NCBI RefSeq assembly: GCF_032401055.1
Contig: NZ_CP135529.1
Coordinates: forward strand, 2,912,501 to 2,976,500
From: Tardiphaga sp. 709
GTDB lineage: Bacteria > Pseudomonadota > Alphaproteobacteria > Rhizobiales > Xanthobacteraceae
DNA: 64,000 bases
Reading direction: 5' to 3'
Every line of letters begins with the position of its first letter. Within the stretch, counting starts at the first letter, position 1. A program made the position numbers and the translations under genes. Positions 40,329-48,174 of the stretch are shown one piece after another. The notes beneath the pieces were generated by a model that saw nothing but the letters and a program-made list of their open reading frames with translations, was not told the origin of the DNA and searched no databases.

Positions 40329-41517
40329 TCAGAAACGCGTCGGCGCCCGCCTGACGCGATGCAGCTTCGTCTTCACTGCGACCGGACACCCCAATGATCG
40401 CGACGCGGCCATGCGGCGCCTTCAGCGCACGGATCTGCCGGATCGCCTCGACGCCGTCGATACCCGGCAGCACCATGTCCATGAGCACCGCATCGAAAGT
40501 GCCCTGCGCGACGCGCTCCGCCGCTGCTTCGCCACGACCGATGAACTCGGCCTGATGACCGAGTTCGGTGAGAACGGCATTGAGTACGACACGACCAAAC
40601 GGATTGTCCTCGACGCTCAAGACCCGCAGCGCCTGTCCCGGCGCAAGAGCCGCATCATCGGCGCTCGACATGATGGCGATCGGACCATTCGTCTTGTCGA
40701 GGCCGACCGTCAGCGTGAACACTGTCCCACCACCGCGGCTCTGCGCCACAGTGATATCGCCACCCATGGCGCGGGCGAGTTGTTTGACCGACGACAGACC
40801 GAGGCCGGCACCGCCGAAGCGCGAGGCGATCGACACATTGGCCTGCGAGAACGGTTTAAACAGCCGCTTGATCTCGGCGAGCGTGAGCCCGATGCCGCTA
40901 TCGGAGACGATGAAGGATACGCCGACCTTGCCCGCCATGCGCACGGGCGAAACTTTCAGCGCGACATTGCCCTGTTCGGTAAACTTCACCGCATTGTCGA
41001 TCAGATTTTCCAGCGCCGCGCGCAGCCGCACGGGATCGCCGATCACGAACACCGGCAGTCTGTCGGAGATCGCAACCCGCGACAGCAGCCCCTTGGCAGC
41101 CGCGCGGCCTGCGAGCGAGTCGCCGATGTTGCGGGCAAGCGCGCGCAGATCGAAGAAATCCTGCCGCAGCTCGAACCTGGATTTGCTGCTGCGCGCCGCA
41201 TCGACGAACAGCGTTGCAAGACCCGCCAGATGTTCGGCGCCGGCCTTGATCGTCTCGACCCATCGCCGCTCACGCTCGTCGAGGTCGGAGGTGGCCAGCA
41301 GATCGCTGACCGCAAGAATGCCGGTCAGCGGCGTCCGCACCTCATGGGCGAACACCGCCAGCGCGGTTTCCACCATCGTATCCGCAGGCACGGACCTGCG
41401 CTTCGCACGCGGCTTCGGCGCGGGCTTCTTCACCGCACGCTTCTTGACCACGCGTTTTTTCAGCGTTTGCTTGGTGCGCGTCCGCATCTTGCGCGGAGAG
41501 CGCGATGTCAGCGCCAT
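40255..41517 (-). CDS. Soluble hybrid histidine kinase with receiver domain
   Basis: A 420-aa sensor protein with no membrane segment. Residues 9-41 are a very basic tail (18 Lys/Arg in 33, e.g. KKRVVKKRAVKKPAPK). Next come a HisKA domain with phospho-His in FAHEVRTPLTG (H58), an HATPase domain (NLIDNAVKFT, DSGIGL, GGAGLGL) and a C-terminal receiver with Asp in VLMDMVLPGIDG and Lys in FLIKPVSP. No sensory domain is present, so it likely senses through a partner or the basic tail. A start 33 nt upstream is possible. The partner protein is not in the window. Confidence 0.88.
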   Translation of the reverse strand: MALTSRSPRKMRTRTKQTLKKRVVKKRAVKKPAPKPRAKRRSVPADTMVETALAVFAHEVRTPLTGILAVSDLLATSDLDERERRWVETIKAGAEHLAGLATLFVDAARSSKSRFELRQDFFDLRALARNIGDSLAGRAAAKGLLSRVAISDRLPVFVIGDPVRLRAALENLIDNAVKFTEQGNVALKVSPVRMAGKVGVSFIVSDSGIGLTLAEIKRLFKPFSQANVSIASRFGGAGLGLSSVKQLARAMGGDITVAQSRGGGTVFTLTVGLDKTNGPIAIMSSADDAALAPGQALRVLSVEDNPFGRVVLNAVLTELGHQAEFIGRGEAAAERVAQGTFDAVLMDMVLPGIDGVEAIRQIRALKAPHGRVAIIGVSGRSEDEAASRQAGADAFLIKPVSPRALATALLEARRRGAAAT

Positions 41518-41617
41518 ATGTTGCCACCCGTCCCGGAGGCACCATGCCACGGCGAGGCGCGCGGAGTCACGCAGCGGGCCTGGTCAGGCTTGCGAATTTC
41601 TTGCGGCGCGCTTGCGG

Positions 41618-42501
41618 CTAACTTGCGGCATCGGGGTCAGGCAGCCCGACCATGCGACGGATATCCGCTGGTGTAGCGCCCCCGGCTCGCAACTCACGCA
41701 GGCTGGTCGAGCCGGTCGATTTGGACAGCTTGGCGCCAGCTGTATCGCGCACCAGCGGATGATGCCGATAGACCGGCTGCGGCAGGCCGAGCAGTTGCTG
41801 CAGCAGCCGGTGCACGCTGGTCGACCAGAACAGATCCTGGCCGCGCACCACATGGGTCCCCCCTGCAGCGCGTCGTCGATCACAACCGAGAGATGATAGC
41901 TGGTCGGTGTTTCCTTGCGGGCCAGGATCACATCGCCCCAGGCACCCGGCTGCGCGGTGACGGTACCCGTCTCGCCGCCTGGACCCGCGCCCTGCTCGGT
42001 CCATGTAAGCGAACCGCTCGCCACAATGGCTTTGGCCATATCGAGCCGCAGCGCCATCGGGGCATCTGCTTGTCTGAGTTCGGCCACAGCCTGCGGCGAC
42101 AACGATCTGCCTGGATAGAGAGGCGCACCGTCGGGATCGCGCGGCCATGAGCCTTTCGCTTCTTCGGCCGCGATCATTCGCGCGATCTCGGCACGGCTCT
42201 CGAAGCTGGGATACAACAGTCCTATAGCGGCGAGCTGCTCGGTCGCGGCGCGGTAGTCGGCGAAATGCTGCGACTGCCGCCGCACCGGCGTCTCCCAGGC
42301 GATGCCGAGCCAGGCGAGATCCTCGTAGATCGCCGCCTCGAATTCCGGCGGGCAACGCGTGACATCGATATCCTCGATCCGCAGCAGAAACCGGCCGCGG
42401 GCCTCGCGCGCCAGATCGAAATTCAGCAGCGCCGAATAGGCATGGCCGAGATGTAGGTAGCCATTGGGGCTGGGCGCGAAGCGAAAAACAGGGGCCATCA
42501 C
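41618..42501 (-). pseudogene. gluQ: Glutamyl-Q tRNA(Asp) synthetase GluQ, frameshifted
   Basis: The N-terminal frame is a clear glutamyl-tRNA-synthetase-like protein (RFAPSPNGYLHLGHAYSALLN; RIEDIDVTR), with the GluQRS length and no anticodon-binding domain. After VVIDDALQGG the frame is lost. The continuation THVVRGQDLFWSTSVHRLLQ with its catalytic lysine motif (KLSKSTGS) is one frame over and stops at 41618. The switch is at the C run 41858-41863 (G6 in the sense strand); one extra G gives a protein of 294 aa. GluQ adds glutamate to queuosine in tRNA-Asp. Real pseudogene or sequencing error cannot be separated here. Confidence 0.88.
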
Positions 42502-42509
42502 AGGTTTGC

Positions 42510-43403
42510 CTAGATCAGGTCACGCGCGAAAGCACGCGTCAGCCAGTCCATGAACACGCGCACCCGCGGCGAGAGCTGGCGGTTGCGCGGATAAAGCAAT
42601 GACACTGGCGACGGTGTCGGCGGATATTGCGGCAGCACCTCGACGAGCGTGCCATCGGCGAGTTCATCCTTGATGCGATAGCGCGGCACCTGCACCAGAC
42701 CGAAGCCGAGCTTCGCCATCGCCGCGTAGTTATCGGCGCTGTTCACAGTAATCGCCACCGGCAATGTGACATGACGCAGCGCGCCGTTGCCCTGAAATTC
42801 CAGCGGCAGCACCGCGCCTGTCGCCGAGGAGTGATAGCCGACCATGCTATGACCTTCGAGCGCATCGATGGACAAGGGCACGCCCATGCGCGCGAGATAG
42901 GACGGCGCGGCGCAGGTGACTTCGTCCATCATGGTCAGCCGGCGCGCCACCATATCGCTGTCGCGGAGCTCGCCGACACGCACCACGCAGTCGATGCCCT
43001 CGCGGATCAGGTCGACCAGCCGGTCGCCCTCACTGAGATAGAGCTGGATGTCAGGATATTCGGTGAGAAAGTCCGGCAGATGCGGCAGCACGAAATTGCG
43101 CGCCAGCGTGCCGTTCATGTCCACCCGCAACGGCCCTTTCGGCTTGGCACCGCAGAACGCGCTTTCGGCATCTTCGAGATCGGCGATCAGCGTCAGGCAG
43201 CGCTGGTGATAGGCCTCGCCGTCCAGCGTCGGCCGCACCAGCCGCGTGGTCCGCTCGAGCAGCCGCACGCCGAGCCGCGCCTCGATCTGCTTCACGGCAT
43301 CGGTCACGGTCGACCGCGGCAGGCCGAGATCCGCCGCCGCAGCCGTAAAACTGCGCCGCTCCACCACCCGGGTGAACACCCGCATCGTCTCGAAACGGTC
43401 CAT
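42510..43403 (-). CDS. LysR family transcriptional regulator
   Basis: A 297-aa LysR-type protein: HTH at residues 8-60 (FTRVVERRSFTAAAADLGLPRSTVTDAVKQIE) and an effector-binding domain. The CrgA/PecT-like subgroup with an RTTRLVRPT wing. It is divergent from an SDR gene, with a palindrome in the gap (43433-43457). Effector unknown. Confidence 0.9.
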   Translation of the reverse strand: MDRFETMRVFTRVVERRSFTAAAADLGLPRSTVTDAVKQIEARLGVRLLERTTRLVRPTLDGEAYHQRCLTLIADLEDAESAFCGAKPKGPLRVDMNGTLARNFVLPHLPDFLTEYPDIQLYLSEGDRLVDLIREGIDCVVRVGELRDSDMVARRLTMMDEVTCAAPSYLARMGVPLSIDALEGHSMVGYHSSATGAVLPLEFQGNGALRHVTLPVAITVNSADNYAAMAKLGFGLVQVPRYRIKDELADGTLVEVLPQYPPTPSPVSLLYPRNRQLSPRVRVFMDWLTRAFARDLI

Positions 43404-43432
43404 CTTTTTGTTCGTTAAATCCGGATTGTGAT

Positions 43433-43457
43433 GCCAGATAATGCATCATTATCCGGC
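43433..43457. promoter_or_regulatory. Candidate LysR operator before the SDR gene
   Basis: Inverted repeat of 11-bp arms, GCCAGATAATG and CATTATCCGGC, 10 of 11 positions matching, separated by CAT. It lies 30 nt before the LysR gene and 71 nt before the SDR gene, in an otherwise AT-rich gap. Confidence 0.5.
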
Positions 43458-43527
43458 AAATGAAACTGTCTAGATTTCTCCCATCAGAACGGCTCGGCCA
43501 GTTGGCCGCCCCATCGAGGAGAAGCGA

Positions 43528-44268
43528 ATGACCAACCAGTCCAACAAAGTAGCCATCGTCACCGGGGCGTCCCGCGGCATCGGTGCAGCCATCGCCGAGC
43601 GGCTGGGCCGCGACGGCCTCACGGTCATCGTCAATTATTCCGGCAATGCCGCACCGGCCGAAGCCGTCGCACAGAAGATCGAGGCCGCCGGTGGCCGCGC
43701 GCTGACCGCCAAGGCCGATGTCAGCGATCCCGCCGCGGTGCGCGGGATGTTCGATGCCGCCGAGACCGCCTTTGGCGGCGTCGACGTGCTGATTAACAAT
43801 GCGGGCATCATGAAGCTCGCCACATTCGCCAATGCTGACGATGCGTCGTTCGACCAGCAGATCGCGGTCAATCTGAAGGGCACGTTCAACACCATGCGCG
43901 AGGCCGCCAAGCGGCTGCGCGATGGCGGCAGGGTCGTGAACTTCTCCACGGGTGTCGTCGGCACCAAGCTGGAAACCTACGGCATCTATGCTGCCACCAA
44001 GGCTGCGGTCGAAACCATGACGGGTATCATGGCCAAGGAGATGCGGGGCCGCTCGATTACCGTGAATGCCATCGCACCCGGCCCGACCGCAACCGACCTG
44101 TTCCTCAATGGCAAGTCGCCCGAACTGATCGAGCGTTTCGCCAAGGCGACGCCAATGGAGCGTCTCGGCACACCCGAAGACATCGCCAATGCCGTTGCTT
44201 TCCTGGTCGGCCCTGAGGGCGGCTGGATCAACGCCCAGGTGCTGCGCGCCAATGGCGGGCTTGTGTGA
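43528..44268 (+). CDS. SDR family oxidoreductase
   Basis: A 246-aa classical short-chain dehydrogenase. Cofactor loop VTGASRGIGAAIAE (residues 12-25), NNAG motif in VLINNAGIMKL, catalytic Tyr and Lys in YGIYAATKAAVE, and PGPTATDLF. The NADP-preferring Arg after the glycine loop is suggested but not certain. Substrate unknown. Likely target of the divergent LysR regulator. Confidence 0.93.
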   Translation: MTNQSNKVAIVTGASRGIGAAIAERLGRDGLTVIVNYSGNAAPAEAVAQKIEAAGGRALTAKADVSDPAAVRGMFDAAETAFGGVDVLINNAGIMKLATFANADDASFDQQIAVNLKGTFNTMREAAKRLRDGGRVVNFSTGVVGTKLETYGIYAATKAAVETMTGIMAKEMRGRSITVNAIAPGPTATDLFLNGKSPELIERFAKATPMERLGTPEDIANAVAFLVGPEGGWINAQVLRANGGLV

Positions 44269-44289
44269 GATCGGAGCGACTGCCGCGCC

Positions 44290-45351
44290 TCACTTCTTTT
44301 TCCAGGCGCGGTAGTCGCTTTCGACCAGTTCAGACATGGTCTTTGCGGCCTCGCCCAGCCATCCCGGCGGACGTTTCCGGAGATCGGCCCGCAGTGCCTT
44401 TGCGCCGATCTTGCTCGCGGCATGGATCGATGCGAGATCGTGTCCCATCGCATTCAGCAATCGCGTTGTCAGTTTTGCCAGTTTGGAGCCCGGGCTCTTG
44501 CCGAGTTCGATCTTCTGGGAGTCGGGTGCGAGCCGGCGGATCACGAATTTGCCGTCAATGGCCAGAAACGGATCCGGCGCGCGATAAGGTCCGAACGCCA
44601 AGGCGTGAAGATGGGATTTCGGGGATTTGCTACCGTGGGCCCAGAGCCACGCTGAAGGCACCAGCACCTTTGCCTCCCGCAAGCAAAAACCGCCTTCAGC
44701 AACGGCAACCGCGACATAGCGCGGCCGGCCGCGGCCACCGGTGCCCGCCACACGACTGCAGAGTCGCTCGATCTGCGCACCCTTCAGAGACTTCTTGAGC
44801 GCTTGGACCACCTTGGCCGGTGGCTTGGCTGCCGGATACTTCTTTACATCGCTCCAGAATTTCGCCGGCTTCTTGCGCGCGCGAACGGCATAGGGCCGCA
44901 TCCAGAATTCGCGTTGATCCAATAATGCCGGATGGGGATCTGCCAGACCCTTGCGGTAGCCGGCAAGAATGGCACGCGAGATCGCCGCTCTCCCAAGTCT
45001 CATGCCCGGCGCAAGCAACGCGCTGGTCGCAAGACGAACGAGATCGAACAGATACGGCATCTTCGCCGCCTCATCGAAATCGTTGATGCCCCATACGAGA
45101 CGCCCTTCGGCATCGCGCCAGGTCCCGTAATTCTCGAGATGCACGTCTCCGACGCAGAGGACATGCGGCGCATCACATAAAGTCGGGCAGAGTTCTTCGA
45201 TCTTCCTTGCCCACCGAAAATACGTGCCACGCAAAAAGACGAACGAATCCTCGCGCATCAGTCTGTGCTTGAGTTTCAGGTCCGTTTCCACGACGTCGCA
45301 CTGGCCACGCAGCCAATCCTCATACGCAGTATTATCTTCGCGGAAAGACAT
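44290..45351 (-). CDS. DUF2252 family protein
   Basis: A 353-aa protein from the ATG at 45351 (MSFREDNTAYEDWL). The motif VGDVHLENYGTW and later WGINDFDEAAKMPYLFDLVRLATS are the HxxN and D-F-D positions of a protein-kinase-like/aminoglycoside-phosphotransferase fold, the DUF2252 signature. Small-molecule or protein phosphorylation is possible; nothing is established. In-frame starts up to 45483 exist but lack the family motifs. It lies between the SDR gene and an L,D-transpeptidase gene. Confidence 0.85.
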   Translation of the reverse strand: MSFREDNTAYEDWLRGQCDVVETDLKLKHRLMREDSFVFLRGTYFRWARKIEELCPTLCDAPHVLCVGDVHLENYGTWRDAEGRLVWGINDFDEAAKMPYLFDLVRLATSALLAPGMRLGRAAISRAILAGYRKGLADPHPALLDQREFWMRPYAVRARKKPAKFWSDVKKYPAAKPPAKVVQALKKSLKGAQIERLCSRVAGTGGRGRPRYVAVAVAEGGFCLREAKVLVPSAWLWAHGSKSPKSHLHALAFGPYRAPDPFLAIDGKFVIRRLAPDSQKIELGKSPGSKLAKLTTRLLNAMGHDLASIHAASKIGAKALRADLRKRPPGWLGEAAKTMSELVESDYRAWKKK

Positions 45352-45460
45352 CTGGGCCTCGCGGTCGCTCAGAGGACAATCAAAAGATGTATTTAATACA
45401 GAATGCACCATAAGACAGCGCAACGAAACCGGCCACGGCAAATTTCGCGGCGCCGAACGC

Positions 45461-45493
45461 AAAACGCCGGGCATCAGAGACACCCGGCGTTTT
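45461..45493 (-). terminator. Intrinsic terminator after the L,D-transpeptidase gene
   Basis: Perfect 11-bp stem AAAACGCCGGG/CCCGGCGTTTT with an 11-nt loop, ending in TTTT on both strands, 24 nt past the transpeptidase stop. Because it ends in T runs either way it can stop transcription in both directions. Confidence 0.8.
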
Positions 45494-45516
45494 GAATTCT
45501 GGGTCGAAGGCGCGTC

Positions 45517-46191
45517 TCAGGAGTCGGCGCGGCCGCTCTGGATCACCACCACGCGACTGCCGATCTTCACGCGATTATAGAGATCCACGACATCCTGGTT
45601 CATCAGCCGGATGCAGCCGCTGGACACCGCATGGCCGATGGTCTCGGGCTCGGTGGTGCCGTGAATGCGGAACATGGTGTCGCGGTCGCCCTGATAGAGA
45701 TACATCGCGCGCGGCCCGAGCGGATTGTCGATGCCGCCCTCCAGGCCGCCCGCCATCTTGCGGTAGCGCGCGGGTTCGCGGTTCATCATGTTTTCCGTCG
45801 GGGTCCAATGCGGCCACTCGGCCTTGCGCTTGATCACAGCAGCGCCGGCGAAAGCGAGGCCGGCCTTGCCGACGCCGATGCCGTAGCGCATCGCCTTGCC
45901 ATCGCCTTCGACGAGATAGAGATGCCGTGCGGCCGTATCGACCACGATGGTGCCGACGGGCTCCTTGGTGCGGTAAGCGACGCGCTGACGCAGCATCGCC
46001 GAATCGATTGCGGAGACGTCGATGGCCGGCAGCGTGTGCTCGCCGTCATTCAACTCGGCATAGCTGGCGGACGGGCCGCCAAAGCCGGTGGACGACACCA
46101 TCCCCCCGCTGCTTGCACATCCTGCCAGCACAGCGGGCAACATCAAAAGCGCCAGAAGGCGCAGCCCGCGTGATCCACCAAAACCTGTCAT
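45517..46191 (-). CDS. L,D-transpeptidase (YkuD), lipoprotein
   Basis: A 224-aa protein from the ATG at 46191. A lipoprotein signal with lipobox LAGC (MLPAVLAGCASSGG) anchors it in the envelope. The YkuD catalytic motif reads RIHGTTEPETIGHAVSSGCIRLMN, with the nucleophile Cys in SSGCIR. It forms 3-3 cross-links in peptidoglycan or links proteins to it. A longer start at 46257 is unlikely because the signal peptide would be internal. Confidence 0.9.
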   Translation of the reverse strand: MTGFGGSRGLRLLALLMLPAVLAGCASSGGMVSSTGFGGPSASYAELNDGEHTLPAIDVSAIDSAMLRQRVAYRTKEPVGTIVVDTAARHLYLVEGDGKAMRYGIGVGKAGLAFAGAAVIKRKAEWPHWTPTENMMNREPARYRKMAGGLEGGIDNPLGPRAMYLYQGDRDTMFRIHGTTEPETIGHAVSSGCIRLMNQDVVDLYNRVKIGSRVVVIQSGRADS

Positions 46192-46754
46192 TCCCAACCC
46201 TTGCTGCAACGCGCCCAACGCGGACGACCCGCACCTCATACAGGGCTGAGCGATCAAATCAGGCTCAACAGCGTGTCATTTCGCTCATGGAACAGCTCTG
46301 CGCCGCACTTTGCGCGCCGCTGTGGTGATCGCGCCACAGCCGCGCAGGCTCACGAATAACCTCAGGTTGATCGATCGCCTTTGAGGATCGGCCGGCGCGC
46401 AGCGCGAGCCTGCCCTCGGAACCGCAGCAGCTAGGCCCGCCGATGCGTGCCGGATCACTCCACCGTGGGTCTCACCGGCCTCGTCGAGACCGGCAACATC
46501 GAGGGCCGCACCATGACGACACGATTCCGCACGATGTCTTCCCGCAACTATCAATGCGCGGATGACCCCTACAAACGCCACGCGCATGACGAGATCGATA
46601 TCATGTCCATTGGGCGGACGACGTGTTCGATGAAGTACACGCGCCTTATAATGCGAAGCACTTGCAGCTGGATTTCACGGCTTGCATCGTTCTGATCGGC
46701 ATATTAGAGCACACAGCCGCGTGAGACGTCGCGTTACCCCAACGAGATCTTCAG
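46192..46754. other. Long gap between the transpeptidase and the CDF gene
   Basis: A 563-bp stretch without a convincing gene. The part 46500-46720 has short frames whose translation resembles coding sequence (for example DDVFDEVHAPYNAKHLQLDF, 46617-46676), but each is closed by stops within 40 codons. This could be a decayed gene, a small protein or chance. No RNA, repeat or terminator was recognised. The promoters of both neighbours must lie here. Confidence 0.4.
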
Positions 46755-47642
46755 ATGACAAGCGTTCGCAGTCTTGCGCAAGGCAGCATTGCCGTTGGCC
46801 TGCTGGTCCTCGGGATGAAATACGCTGCCTATCATCTGACCGGCAGCGTCGCACTGCTGTCCGATGCGATTGAAAGCATCGTCAATGTCGTGACAGCCAT
46901 CGTTGTTTTGCTTGCGACCACGCTGAGCGCGAAACCGGCAGACGACGATCATCCCTACGGGCATCATAAGGCTGAATATTTCTCGGCCGTGCTCGAAGGC
47001 GTGCTGATCGTGCTCGCCGCGATCCTGATCCTGCGCGAAGCCTATCAAAGCTATCTGGTGCCGCGCCTCGTCGAAGCGCCCTGGGTCGGGCTGCTCCTCA
47101 ACGCAGCGGCGAGCGTCATCAATGCAGGTTGGGCATGGGTACTGATCAGGCAAGGTCGCATCCATCGCTCACCGGCTCTCGCAGCAGACGGCCGCCATCT
47201 ATTGTCCGACGTGTATTCTTCGATCGGTGTTCTCGGCGGCGTCGGAGTAGCGGCCCTGTCGGGCATCGCCATTCTCGATCCCATCCTTGCGGCGCTCGTC
47301 GCGCTCAACATCCTGTGGGCAGGTTGGGGCCTGATGAAGGAGTCGCTCAGCGGATTGATGGACGAGGCCATCCCGCCAGCCATGCTCGCGAGCATCAAGC
47401 AGACCATATCGGCCCATGCCGACGGCGCCATCGAGGCGCATGACCTGCGCACCCGCCGCGCCGGCAGCATGACCTTTATCGATTTCCATCTGGTGGTGGC
47501 AGGATCGACCACCGTGAGCGCCGCGCACGACATTTGCGACAAGCTCGAGACCGCGATCCGCCAGGAGATCGGCGAGGCTCTGATCACCATCCATGTCGAA
47601 CCCGACGACAAGGCGAAGCATTCCGGCATCGTGGTTCTCTGA
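46755..47642 (+). CDS. Cation diffusion facilitator metal transporter
   Basis: A 295-aa CDF protein with six membrane segments (about 10-205) and a cytosolic metal-binding C-terminal domain. The metal sites are in SVALLSDAIES (segment 2), HPYGHHKAEYF (loop) and AADGRHLLSDVYSS (segment 5), where H and D residues match the Zn/Fe/Mn CDF pattern. It exports a divalent metal in exchange for protons. The metal cannot be named from sequence. It is the gene immediately before the copper-related cluster, on the same strand. Confidence 0.9.
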   Translation: MTSVRSLAQGSIAVGLLVLGMKYAAYHLTGSVALLSDAIESIVNVVTAIVVLLATTLSAKPADDDHPYGHHKAEYFSAVLEGVLIVLAAILILREAYQSYLVPRLVEAPWVGLLLNAAASVINAGWAWVLIRQGRIHRSPALAADGRHLLSDVYSSIGVLGGVGVAALSGIAILDPILAALVALNILWAGWGLMKESLSGLMDEAIPPAMLASIKQTISAHADGAIEAHDLRTRRAGSMTFIDFHLVVAGSTTVSAAHDICDKLETAIRQEIGEALITIHVEPDDKAKHSGIVVL

Positions 47643-47720
47643 CCTGGATCAACGAATCCGGTCACGAACGGCTTTGACAGGTTCCGCCCCCGTGTTAATC
47701 GGGAGGCGAGGATCGTTCCC

Positions 47721-48104
47721 GTGACACATGTTTCGCGCAAACGCTGGTTTGGGGCCGTGGCATCTTTGGCCGCTGCCTATGCGCTTGTGCTCAATGTCGT
47801 GCTGTCCAGCCTGTTGCTCGCCGCGATCTCGCCGACTGCGCAGGCCGCAGGCTTCGAGCTCTGCCTTACCCATCCCGACCTTGCCGTCTCCCCTGACGAC
47901 GCCGGCAAGACCACCGGCGCTCCGGCGGTGCATTGCCCGATCTGCGTCGGCACCCATGCGCCGGGTGCCCCCCCTGCCTCCGCGACTTTCGTCGTCTCGC
48001 GCATCGCCATCGCGATCGCTCCCGTGGCTGCTCTCGACGATCGCATCGTCGCGACCGCCGCAACCTCCGACCACCGGGCCCGCGCGCCACCGCGCCTGAG
48101 CTGA
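47721..48104 (+). CDS. DUF2946 family membrane-anchored protein (copper cluster)
   Basis: A 127-aa protein from a GTG at 47721, preceded by GGGAGGCGAG. One membrane segment or signal peptide (about 14-40), then a short periplasmic domain with the DUF2946 motif HCPICVGTH (H71, C72, C75, H79), a likely metal site. Family members are commonly next to TonB receptors and PCuAC genes, as here. A promoter-like TTGACA (47674) with TAATCG 16 nt on lies upstream. The role in copper handling is inferred from context. Confidence 0.82.
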   Translation: MTHVSRKRWFGAVASLAAAYALVLNVVLSSLLLAAISPTAQAAGFELCLTHPDLAVSPDDAGKTTGAPAVHCPICVGTHAPGAPPASATFVVSRIAIAIAPVAALDDRIVATAATSDHRARAPPRLS

Positions 48105-48174
48105 CGTTCCACGCCGTCAGACGCCGCGCATCAGCGCGCGCGTTGCTCAGTTTAATCCCGGTGGAGTTTTCCCC

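Noticed and set aside
40411-41896. Plus-strand frames of 421 and 442 codons over the kinase and gluQ
   Set aside because: Both lie antisense to genes with clear kinase and tRNA-synthetase motifs.
44290-45351. DUF2252 protein as an antibiotic resistance phosphotransferase
   Set aside because: Only the kinase-like fold is suggested; nothing in motifs or context supports an antibiotic substrate.
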